Assembly: GCA_023268425.1 (NCBI GenBank)
Contig: JALRFN010000065.1
Span: forward strand, 1-5,356
DNA length: 5,356 nucleotides
Reading direction: 5' to 3'
Source of the DNA: Burkholderiaceae bacterium
GTDB lineage: Bacteria > Pseudomonadota > Gammaproteobacteria > Burkholderiales > Burkholderiaceae_C
Shown one piece after another: positions 1-5,356 of the stretch. Position 1 is the first letter of the stretch. Each line of letters starts with the position of its first letter. The notes beneath the pieces are model-generated. The model had not been told where the DNA came from, did no database searches, and was given only the letters and a program-made list of their open reading frames with translations. The position numbers and the translations under genes are program-made.

Positions 1-2
1 TC

Positions 3-524
3 GCGGGTGCGGGTGGCTTGGCGGTGGCGGTGATTGGCCTGAGCACGGGCGGCGCGACCTTTGGCGCGGGTGGTGAAGAAGTGCGCAACATGCTCGCGGG
101 CCACAGCGACGTCTCACAGCTGTATGCGTTTTTGAAGTTTGTCGCCACTTGGGTGACCACCTGGATTGGCGTGCCCGGAGGCATCTTTGCGCCTTCGCTG
201 TCGATTGGGGCTGGCATTGGCAACGACATTGCCCAGTTGGTCAGCGGCTACTTGGGCAGCGATTTGGCCCCGGTGCTGATCGCGATTGGCATGGCGTCGT
301 TTTTGGCAGCGGTGACGCAAGCGCCTTTGACCAGCTTCATCATCGTCATGGAGATGATCGACGGCCGCGCCTTGGTGTTGACCTTGATGACTGGTGCCAT
401 GCTCGCGTCTTTGGTTTCGCGCTTGGTCTCTCGCCCGCTATACGCCGCTTTGTCTGAGCACATGGGGGACCGCTACGTGCCTGAGGCGTCTAAAGAGGCG
501 CGCGCCAAAGCCGCACAGCATTGA
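3..524 (+). CDS. ClC-family chloride channel / H+-Cl- antiporter, C-terminal part (5' end outside window)
   Basis: C-terminal ~174 residues of an inner-membrane ClC protein, a family of homodimers that move chloride, often in exchange for protons. Residue numbers here count from the TTG at 18. The family chloride-site motif GGIFAP is at 54-59; I56 and F57 match the E. coli ClcA residues whose backbone amides hold chloride. A long hydrophobic stretch follows, with a QAPLT / MEMIDG segment like ClcA's RAPLT / LEM. The RPLYAAL segment supplies Y142, equivalent to the central gating tyrosine Y445 of ClcA. After the last helix only a short charged tail remains, so there are no C-terminal CBS domains, as in ClcA. 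The gating and proton glutamates lie upstream, outside the window, so channel versus antiporter cannot be decided. The frame is open to the left edge; the TTG at 18 is internal, not a start. The gene converges on the MFS gene. Confidence 0.93.
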   Translation, partial: AGAGGLAVAVIGLSTGGATFGAGGEEVRNMLAGHSDVSQLYAFLKFVATWVTTWIGVPGGIFAPSLSIGAGIGNDIAQLVSGYLGSDLAPVLIAIGMASFLAAVTQAPLTSFIIVMEMIDGRALVLTLMTGAMLASLVSRLVSRPLYAALSEHMGDRYVPEASKEARAKAAQH

Positions 525-538
525 CGGCCGTGCGGCGA

Positions 539-584
539 TGCGCCACTGAGCACAGGTGAAAGCCGCTTTGGCGAACGTGGCGCA
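539..584. repeat. 8-bp inverted repeat in the convergent gap between the ClC and MFS genes
   Basis: TGCGCCAC at 539-546 is exactly complementary to GTGGCGCA at 577-584, with a 30-base loop. A competing smaller pairing (CGCCA 541-545 with TGGCG 569-573) is also possible. The repeat sits in the middle of the 86-base gap between two converging genes, where a bidirectional terminator would be expected. The long loop and the lack of a T-run on either side make it a poor intrinsic terminator, so a terminator role is only inferred. Confidence 0.3.
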
Positions 585-610
585 GGGTGTGGGGGCAAAC
601 GGCGTGGCCC

Positions 611-1813
611 TCAGTGCTGGGCCAGGCTCAAGTCCAAACCCCGCACCACCAGCAGCCACAGTGCCAGCACCCCTGCGCAAGCGGCGTAAAGCAAGCCCGC
701 GCCGCCGCTGTTGAGCAGCAAGCCGCCCACGGCGCCGCCCACAAACACGCCCAAAGATTGCGCGGTGTTGAACACCCCCAGCGCAGAGCCCCGTTGAGCA
801 GGCTCGGCCAGCTTGGAGGCCAGGCTGGGTTGGCTGGCTTCCAGCGCGTTGAAGGCCAGGAAAAAGGCAAACAGCAAGATCCCCAGGGCCACGACGCCTG
901 CCTGGGCAGCGGCGGCCCAGGCCAGGCCCAGTTGCACCAACAGCAGCAGCGCGATGGCAAACACCATCACGCCCTTGATGTGGCCCTTGCGCTCGAGACG
1001 AAACAACACCCCACCGAGCAAGAGCACCGAGGCCACCAGGGCCGGCAGGTAGACGTGCCAGTGTTGGGCACGCGGCAAACCGGCGTGCTCCAAGAGCTTG
1101 GGTACACCCAGCCACATGGCCACTTGCACGGCGTGCAAAGCGAACACCCCCCAATCGAGGCGCAGCAGTTGGGGCGCGCGCAAGACAGCCGCCAAGTTGG
1201 CCGCTGTGGCGGGGGCCTGGTGGCGTTGGGGTTCGGCGGGGACGATCCACAAAATGGCGGCGACGCCGGCCACGGCCAGCACACCCGTGACGATAAAGAT
1301 GCCTTTCAAGCCAATGGCGTGGGTCAATGTGGGGGCGATCAGCAAGGACAGGGCAAAGCTGGCCGCGATGCTGATGCCCACCAAGGCCATGGCTTTGGTG
1401 CGCACTTCTGAGCGGGTCAAATCGGCGAGCAAAGCGGAGATGGCCGCAGAAATGGCGCCGGCGCCTTGCACAGCGCGACCCAAGAGCAAACCGTCCAGCG
1501 ATTGCGCCGTGGCGGCAATCACACTGCCCAAGGCAAAGACCAACAGGCCCGAGGCGATCACCCGCTTGCGACCCCAGCGGTCGGAGGCCGCGCCCAGCGG
1601 GATTTGCAGCAGGGCTTGCATCAACCCGTAAATGCCCAGCGCCAAACCGACTTTGGCCGGGTTGTCGCCGCCAGGGTAGTGCGCGGCTTCCAGGGCAAAC
1701 ACGGGCAGCACCAGGAACAAACCCAACATGCGCAGGGCAAACAGGCTGGCCAGGGCGGCGCTGGCGCGGCGCTCGGCGGGGGTCATGCGGTGGGCGGTTG
1801 AATCGACAGACAT
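611..1813 (-). CDS. MFS transporter, YajR-like, without the C-terminal YAM domain
   Basis: 400-aa, 12-helix major facilitator superfamily transporter of the inner membrane; substrate unknown, drug:H+ efflux-type by family. It follows E. coli YajR closely as I remember that sequence: MTPAERR near the N-terminus (10-16), FALRMLG in helix 1 (25-31), motif A DRWGRK at 78-83, GRAVQGAGA at 112-120 with the motif B arginine R113, ADLTR with RTKAMA (130-143), HWHVYL in helix 8, and FNALEA..PSL (321-331). Hydrophobic segments fall at about 19-41, 54-74, 84-104, 107-130, 142-163, 170-191, 218-240, 252-271, 280-301, 303-322, 343-366 and 371-390; the cytoplasmic linker 192-217 separates the halves. The protein ends right after helix 12, whereas YajR (~454 aa) carries a ferredoxin-like YAM domain there. 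The ATG at the 1813 end is the longest start; Met10 is an alternative, and neither has a clear Shine-Dalgarno. It is divergent from uvrA. Confidence 0.9.
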   Translation of the reverse strand: MSVDSTAHRMTPAERRASAALASLFALRMLGLFLVLPVFALEAAHYPGGDNPAKVGLALGIYGLMQALLQIPLGAASDRWGRKRVIASGLLVFALGSVIAATAQSLDGLLLGRAVQGAGAISAAISALLADLTRSEVRTKAMALVGISIAASFALSLLIAPTLTHAIGLKGIFIVTGVLAVAGVAAILWIVPAEPQRHQAPATAANLAAVLRAPQLLRLDWGVFALHAVQVAMWLGVPKLLEHAGLPRAQHWHVYLPALVASVLLLGGVLFRLERKGHIKGVMVFAIALLLLVQLGLAWAAAAQAGVVALGILLFAFFLAFNALEASQPSLASKLAEPAQRGSALGVFNTAQSLGVFVGGAVGGLLLNSGGAGLLYAACAGVLALWLLVVRGLDLSLAQH

Positions 1814-1867
1814 GGTTCAGGGGGGTTCGACAACGGGCGTTATTGTGCGCCAGTCGGGCGTCGTGGT

Positions 1868-1897
1868 TTGTCGGCTGGGGGCGGGCGCTTTTATGAT
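1868..1897 (+). promoter_or_regulatory. Candidate sigma70 promoter for uvrA
   Basis: TTGTCG (1868-1873, 4 of 6 to the -35 consensus), an 18-base spacer and TATGAT (1892-1897, 5 of 6 to the -10 consensus). Transcription would begin near 1904, leaving a leader of about 28 bases before the GTG at 1932. The in-frame ATG codons at 1893 and 1896 lie inside the -10 box and would not be in the mRNA, which argues against them as starts. I see no CTGT-N8-ACAG LexA-type box in the 1814-1931 gap, so SOS control is not supported by the sequence. Confidence 0.5.
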
Positions 1898-1931
1898 GTC
1901 GGGTTGCCCAAATGGTTCCCAGGTGTTGTTT

Positions 1932-4829
1932 GTGAACAGTGAAACCCGTGATTTGCCCGCCTCGTCGCCTCTGGCCAAAGACAGCCTGAGTGTGCGGGGT
2001 GCGCGCACGCACAATTTGAAAAACATCGATGTCGATTTGCCCAAGGGCAAACTGACGGTGATCACCGGGCTGAGTGGTTCGGGCAAGTCCAGCTTGGCCT
2101 TTGACACCCTGTACGCCGAAGGGCAGCGCCGTTATGTGGAGAGCTTGTCGGCCTATGCGCGACAGTTTTTGCACCTGATGGACAAGCCCGATGTGGACTG
2201 GATCGAGGGGCTGTCGCCCGCGATTGCCATTGGGCAAAAAGCCACCAGCCACAACCCGCGCTCGACGGTAGGCACGATCACCGAGATTCACGACTACCTG
2301 CGTTTGTTGTTTGCGCGAGCAGGCACGCCGCATTGCCCCGACCACGACTTGCCCTTGCAGGCACAAAGCGTCAGCCAAATGGTTGACCAAGTCTTGGCTT
2401 GGCCCGCAGAGACGCGGGTGATGATTTTGGCGCCCGTGGCGCGCGAGAAAAAGGGCGAATTCGCTGAGTTGCTGGGCCAGTGGCAGGCGCAGGGTTTTGT
2501 GCGCTTTCGCATCAACGGCCAGGTGTTTGAAGTCTCTGACTTGCCAGAGTTGAAGAAGCAAGACAAACACAACATCGACGTGGTGGTGGACCGCATCAAG
2601 GTGCGCGAAGGCGTGCAGCAGCGCTTGGCCGAAAGCTTTGAGACCGCGCTGGGCCTGGCCGAAGGACGCGCCATCGCCTTGGACATGGACAGTGGGGTGG
2701 AGCACATGATGAGCGCCAAGTTCGCTTGTCCCGTCTGCCAGCACGCACTGCCTGAGTTGGAGCCGCGTCTGTTCTCGTTCAACTCGCCTGTGGGTGCTTG
2801 TGAGCAGTGCGACGGCTTGGGCAGCGCCGACGTGTTTGACCTGAACAAGGTCGTGGCGTTTCCTGAGTTGAGTCTAGCCAGTGGTGCCATCAAAGGTTGG
2901 GACCGCCGCAACGCCTATTACTTTTCGCTGGTGCAATCGCTGGCCGAGCACTATGGCTTTGATGTCGAGTCGCCCTTTGAGTCGCTGGACGCGGCGGTGC
3001 GTGAGGCGATCTTGCATGGTTCCGGCGAGGAGGAGATTCGCTTTCGTTACACGCTGGGCTCGGGTGCGCGCGCTGGCAAAACGGTGACCAAGTCGCACCC
3101 CTTTGAGGGCATCTTGCCCAACTTTGCGCGGCGCTACCGAGAGACCGATTCGCCTGCGGTGCGCGAAGAGCTTGGCCATTACCGCAGCCTGCAACCCTGT
3201 CCCAGTTGTCACGGCACACGCCTCAAACGAGACGCGCGCCACGTGTTTGTGGGCGAAGGCGAGCAGCGGCGCGCCATTCACCAAGTCAGCGAGGCGACCT
3301 TGGGCGAGGCGTGGACTTATTTCACCGAGTTGGCGTGGCGCGGCGCCAAGGCCGAAATTGCCGACAAAGTGGTGCGCGAAATCGCGGCACGTTTGCGCTT
3401 TTTGAACGACGTGGGTTTGTCGTACTTGACGCTGTCGCGCAGCGCCGAAACGCTGTCCGGCGGCGAGGCACAGCGCATTCGCTTGGCCAGCCAAATTGGC
3501 TCTGGCCTGTCGGGGGTGATGTACGTGCTGGACGAGCCCAGCATTGGTCTGCACCAGCGCGACAACGACCGTTTGATGGGCACTTTGCAGCACCTGCGCG
3601 ACTTGGGCAACACGGTGTTGGTGGTGGAGCACGACGAAGACATGATCCGCGCCGCCGACCATGTTGTGGACATGGGGCCAGGTGCGGGTGTGCATGGCGG
3701 TCACGTCACCGCGCAGGGCACCCCGGCGCAAGTCGCGGCCTCGCCAGACTCACTCACCGGGCAGTACCTGTCGGGCGTGCGGCGCATCGCGGTGCCCGTC
3801 AAACGCCACAGCGCCGAAGGCCGACCGCACCTGGGCGTGCGTGGCGCGCGTGGCCACAGCCTGAAAAACGTGGACGTGGATTTCCCTTTGGGCTTGTTCA
3901 CTTGTGTGACGGGCGTGTCGGGCTCGGGCAAATCAACGCTGGTCAACGACACCTTGTATGAAGCGGTTGCACATCGCTTGCACCGTGCGCACGCCGAAGG
4001 GGCCGAGTGCGACGAGATTGTCGGCTTGGAACATTTGGACAAGGTCATCAACGTGGACCAGTCACCCATTGGCCGCACACCACGCAGCAACCCGGCCACG
4101 TACACAGGGGTGTTCACGGCCATTCGTGACCTGATGACCGAGACACCGGGCGCGCGCGAGCGGGGTTATGGGCCAGGGCGCTTTTCGTTCAACGTCTCGG
4201 GCGGGCGTTGCGAAGCGTGTCAGGGCGACGGGCTGGTCAAGGTCGAGATGCATTTCTTGCCCGATGTTTATGTGCCCTGCGACGTGTGCCGGGGCTTGCG
4301 CTACAACCGCGAGACCTTGGAGGTGCAGTACAAGGGCCACAACATCGCGCAGATTTTGGACATGACGGTTGAGCAGGCGCTGGCGTTTTTCGAGGCCGTG
4401 CCGACGATTGCACGCAAGCTGCAAACCCTGATGGATGTTGGCTTGTCGTACATCAAGCTGGGCCAGAGTGCGACCACGCTGTCGGGTGGCGAAGCGCAGC
4501 GCGTCAAGCTGGCGTTGGAGCTCTCCAAACGCGACACGGGGCGCACGCTCTACGTGTTGGACGAGCCCACCACCGGGCTGCACTTTGCCGACATCGACTT
4601 GCTGTTGACGGTCTTGCACCGCTTGCGTGACGCGGGCAACACCGTGGTGGTCATTGAGCACAACCTCGACGTCATCAAGACGGCGGATTGGATTGTGGAC
4701 ATGGGCCCAGAGGGCGGTGCGGGTGGCGGCAGCGTGGTGACGACGGGCACCCCCGAGGCGGTGGCCGCTTGTCCAGAAAGTCACACCGGACGTTATTTGG
4801 CTCGCGTGCTGCAAGCCGCGCGGGCCTGA
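1932..4829 (+). CDS. uvrA: UvrABC excinuclease subunit A (UvrA)
   Basis: Cytoplasmic DNA-damage sensor of nucleotide excision repair: a UvrA dimer with UvrB scans DNA, and ATP hydrolysis loads UvrB at the lesion for UvrC incision. The product is 965 aa (E. coli 940), with two ABC ATPase modules. Module I: Walker A GLSGSGKS 46-53, Q-loop Q102, signature LSGGEAQR 508-515, Walker B with D534-E535, H-loop H567. Module II: Walker A GVSGSGKS 661-668, signature 850-857, Walker B D877-E878, H-loop H910. Zinc-binding cysteines are C266/C269/C290/C293, the C423-x2-C426 pair, and the DNA-contacting finger C760-x2-C763-x19-C783-x2-C786. The UvrB-binding region falls roughly at 130-250. GTG 1932 is chosen because a -10 box covers the upstream ATGs; an AGGTG at 1921-1925 could serve as a weak ribosome site. 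This leaves a ~19-residue N-terminal extension over E. coli. The alternative ATG at 1893 gives 978 aa. G101 replaces the usual acidic residue before Q102. Confidence 0.98.
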   Translation: MNSETRDLPASSPLAKDSLSVRGARTHNLKNIDVDLPKGKLTVITGLSGSGKSSLAFDTLYAEGQRRYVESLSAYARQFLHLMDKPDVDWIEGLSPAIAIGQKATSHNPRSTVGTITEIHDYLRLLFARAGTPHCPDHDLPLQAQSVSQMVDQVLAWPAETRVMILAPVAREKKGEFAELLGQWQAQGFVRFRINGQVFEVSDLPELKKQDKHNIDVVVDRIKVREGVQQRLAESFETALGLAEGRAIALDMDSGVEHMMSAKFACPVCQHALPELEPRLFSFNSPVGACEQCDGLGSADVFDLNKVVAFPELSLASGAIKGWDRRNAYYFSLVQSLAEHYGFDVESPFESLDAAVREAILHGSGEEEIRFRYTLGSGARAGKTVTKSHPFEGILPNFARRYRETDSPAVREELGHYRSLQPCPSCHGTRLKRDARHVFVGEGEQRRAIHQVSEATLGEAWTYFTELAWRGAKAEIADKVVREIAARLRFLNDVGLSYLTLSRSAETLSGGEAQRIRLASQIGSGLSGVMYVLDEPSIGLHQRDNDRLMGTLQHLRDLGNTVLVVEHDEDMIRAADHVVDMGPGAGVHGGHVTAQGTPAQVAASPDSLTGQYLSGVRRIAVPVKRHSAEGRPHLGVRGARGHSLKNVDVDFPLGLFTCVTGVSGSGKSTLVNDTLYEAVAHRLHRAHAEGAECDEIVGLEHLDKVINVDQSPIGRTPRSNPATYTGVFTAIRDLMTETPGARERGYGPGRFSFNVSGGRCEACQGDGLVKVEMHFLPDVYVPCDVCRGLRYNRETLEVQYKGHNIAQILDMTVEQALAFFEAVPTIARKLQTLMDVGLSYIKLGQSATTLSGGEAQRVKLALELSKRDTGRTLYVLDEPTTGLHFADIDLLLTVLHRLRDAGNTVVVIEHNLDVIKTADWIVDMGPEGGAGGGSVVTTGTPEAVAACPESHTGRYLARVLQAARA

Positions 4830-4874
4830 GGCGAGTTGCGCCGACAGACAATGCGCCAAGGTCGATCGACAAGC

Positions 4875-4881
4875 AAGGGAG
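4875..4881 (+). promoter_or_regulatory. Shine-Dalgarno that sets the GTG start of the small lipoprotein
   Basis: AAGGGAG lies 7 bases before the GTG at 4889. It is the best ribosome site in the gap after uvrA and supports a short 58-aa product rather than a longer open frame that runs back into the end of uvrA. Confidence 0.65.
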
Positions 4882-4888
4882 CTGGGGC

Positions 4889-5065
4889 GTGAAACAACTG
4901 AAATTGGGGGTGTTGTTTTTGCTGGCGTTGAGCCTGTGCAGCGGCTGTGCGGTGGTGGCGGTGGCCGACGCGGCGGTGACGGTCGTGGCCACAGGGGTGA
5001 AAGTTGGGGCCAAAGCCGTGGGCGCGGTGGCCGATGCCGTGATTCCCGATGGTGGCAAGGACTGA
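4889..5065 (+). CDS. Small putative lipoprotein, alanine/valine-rich (58 aa), function unknown
   Basis: Not a protein whose function I can name. The N-terminus (KQLK, then a hydrophobic core at 6-16) looks like a signal peptide, followed by C17-S-G-C20, a lipobox-like site; cleavage before C20 would leave a 39-residue lipid-anchored peptide. The -1 Gly and -2 Ser are typical, but Cys at -3 is unusual where Leu, Val or Ile is normal. Of the mature 39 residues, 11 are Ala and 11 Val. VADAA and VADAV recur 22 residues apart, and D, K, D recur every 11 residues, which suggests an amphipathic helix. The GTG start has a good Shine-Dalgarno. It starts 59 bases after the uvrA stop on the same strand with no clear terminator between, so co-transcription with uvrA is plausible. 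The stop is 76 bases before glmS. Inferred location: envelope, membrane-anchored. It might instead be an uncleaved small membrane protein. Confidence 0.72.
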   Translation: MKQLKLGVLFLLALSLCSGCAVVAVADAAVTVVATGVKVGAKAVGAVADAVIPDGGKD

Positions 5066-5077
5066 GTGCCGCTGTTG

Positions 5078-5106
5078 CTGATGGGCGGCCAGATGCTTCG
5101 TAAAAT
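5078..5106 (+). promoter_or_regulatory. Weak candidate promoter for glmS
   Basis: TAAAAT at 5101-5106 matches 5 of 6 -10 consensus bases. With a 17-base spacer the -35 would be CTGATG (5078-5083), only 3 of 6, so an activator or read-through from upstream may contribute. Transcription would begin near 5113, giving a leader of about 30 bases. That is too short for a glmS ribozyme, which is in any case a feature of Gram-positive glmS genes. Confidence 0.35.
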
Positions 5107-5130
5107 GCGCACCAGCCATTGAGGGCTGAC

Positions 5131-5135
5131 AAGGA
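5131..5135 (+). promoter_or_regulatory. Shine-Dalgarno of glmS
   Basis: AAGGA lies 6 bases before the ATG at 5142. It confirms that start, which also places the catalytic cysteine directly after the initiator methionine. Confidence 0.75.
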
Positions 5136-5141
5136 CAAAAC

Positions 5142-5356
5142 ATGTGTGGAATCGTGGGTGGCGTGGCGTCACAAGATGTGACGCCGGTGTTGGTGCAAGG
5201 CCTGCAGCGCTTGGAATACCGTGGCTATGACTCTTGCGGCGTCGCGCTGCATGCGGGTGGTTTGCAGCGCAGCCGCAGCACCGCGCGCGTGTCGGAATTG
5301 CAAGCGCATCCACGCCGTTATCGATATGTTCGAGGATGGCGCAGAGGTTGTGACTC
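5142..5356 (+). CDS. glmS: Glutamine--fructose-6-phosphate aminotransferase (GlmS), N-terminal fragment cut by window edge
   Basis: GlmS makes glucosamine 6-phosphate from fructose 6-phosphate and glutamine, the first step of UDP-GlcNAc synthesis for peptidoglycan and lipopolysaccharide, in the cytoplasm. Only the start of the N-terminal glutaminase domain is present (71 codons; the family is ~610 aa). MCGIVGG gives the Ntn nucleophile Cys2, exposed when Met1 is removed. [15 protein letters not shown] (17-31) is the family hallmark. The match continues to about residue 56 (VSELQAH). Residues 57-71 (Pro-Arg-Arg-Tyr onward) do not resemble GlmS, and the expected GGTGIAHTRWATHG segment is not reached. 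The frame stays open to the edge, but from about 5308 a different frame looks more protein-like. The fragment may therefore be broken in the genome, or the window edge may be chimeric. Start choice is firm (Shine-Dalgarno plus Cys2). Confidence 0.88.
   Translation, partial: MCGIVGGVASQDVTPVLVQGLQRLEYRGYDSCGVALHAGGLQRSRSTARVSELQAHPRRYRYVRGWRRGCD

Noticed and set aside
605..624. Hairpin TGGCCC-N8-GGGCCA over the MFS stop codon as a terminator
   Set aside because: The stem is only 6 bp, the stop codon sits in the loop, and no T-run follows on the minus strand.
587..1411. 274-codon plus-strand open frame opposite the MFS gene
   Set aside because: Gln/Gly/His-rich mirror of transmembrane codons; the opposite strand is a clear YajR-like transporter.
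1825..1832. GGTTCGAC resembling a tRNA T-arm
   Set aside because: No matching acceptor, D-arm or anticodon arm can be folded around it.
1728..1931. Extension of UvrA upstream to 1728
   Set aside because: This part overlaps the MFS gene start, has no UvrA similarity, and includes the candidate promoter.
438..2744. 768-codon open frame on the minus strand spanning the MFS gene and the first part of uvrA
   Set aside because: It is antisense to uvrA and out of frame with the MFS gene, with Arg/Gly/His-rich low-complexity protein and no domain. It is a typical shadow in high-GC DNA.
2874..3731. 285-codon minus-strand open frame inside uvrA
   Set aside because: Fully antisense to conserved UvrA motifs, composition is His/Ala/Arg-rich, and there is no recognisable family.
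4861..4870. Perfect 10-bp palindrome GTCGATCGAC just before the lipoprotein Shine-Dalgarno
   Set aside because: It could be an operator half, but it is short, unspaced and single; by itself it is within chance expectation.
4062..5138. 358-codon minus-strand open frame across the end of uvrA and the lipoprotein
   Set aside because: Proline/arginine-rich shadow antisense to two better-supported genes, with no recognisable motif.
5066..5141. glmS ribozyme or riboswitch in the leader of glmS
   Set aside because: The gap is only 76 bases with a likely start near 5113. No ribozyme core is visible, and that element is known from Gram-positive bacteria.

Overview
The window looks like ordinary chromosomal DNA of a betaproteobacterium in Burkholderiales, most likely Comamonadaceae (Limnohabitans/Rhodoferax-like). 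This rests on moderately high G+C by eye, frequent TTG leucine codons, and the way the UvrA and GlmS proteins read. No tRNA, rRNA, CRISPR array, complete insertion sequence or prophage gene is visible. Coding density is high and the only gaps are short: 86, 118, 59 and 76 bases.

Left part: the 3' end of a ClC-type chloride channel/antiporter gene (+) runs in from the left edge and stops at 524. It converges on a complete MFS transporter gene (-, 611-1813) whose product closely resembles E. coli YajR but lacks YajR's C-terminal cytoplasmic domain. The 86-base gap between them holds a perfect 8-bp inverted repeat.

Centre: the MFS gene is divergent from a complete uvrA (+, 1932-4829, 965 aa), the ATPase damage-recognition subunit of nucleotide excision repair. 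The 118-base divergent gap holds a sigma70-like promoter whose -10 covers the upstream in-frame ATG codons, which favours a GTG start for uvrA. All ATPase and zinc motifs are present. One normally acidic residue just before the first Q-loop glutamine reads as glycine.

Right part: after uvrA and on the same strand come a 58-aa candidate lipoprotein with a strong Shine-Dalgarno (4889-5065) and the first codons of glmS (5142 to the edge). GlmS makes glucosamine-6-phosphate for cell-wall synthesis. The lipoprotein may be co-transcribed with uvrA, while glmS has its own candidate -10 box. The last ~49 bases do not read as GlmS in any frame, so the right edge may be an assembly junction, an insertion or a rearrangement.

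The genes are housekeeping functions sharing a neighbourhood (ion transport, efflux-type transport, DNA repair, small envelope protein, amino-sugar synthesis), not one pathway. I see no convincing new multi-gene system. The best leads are the small alanine/valine-rich lipoprotein with an 11-residue periodicity, the abrupt break in glmS, and the UvrA substitution.
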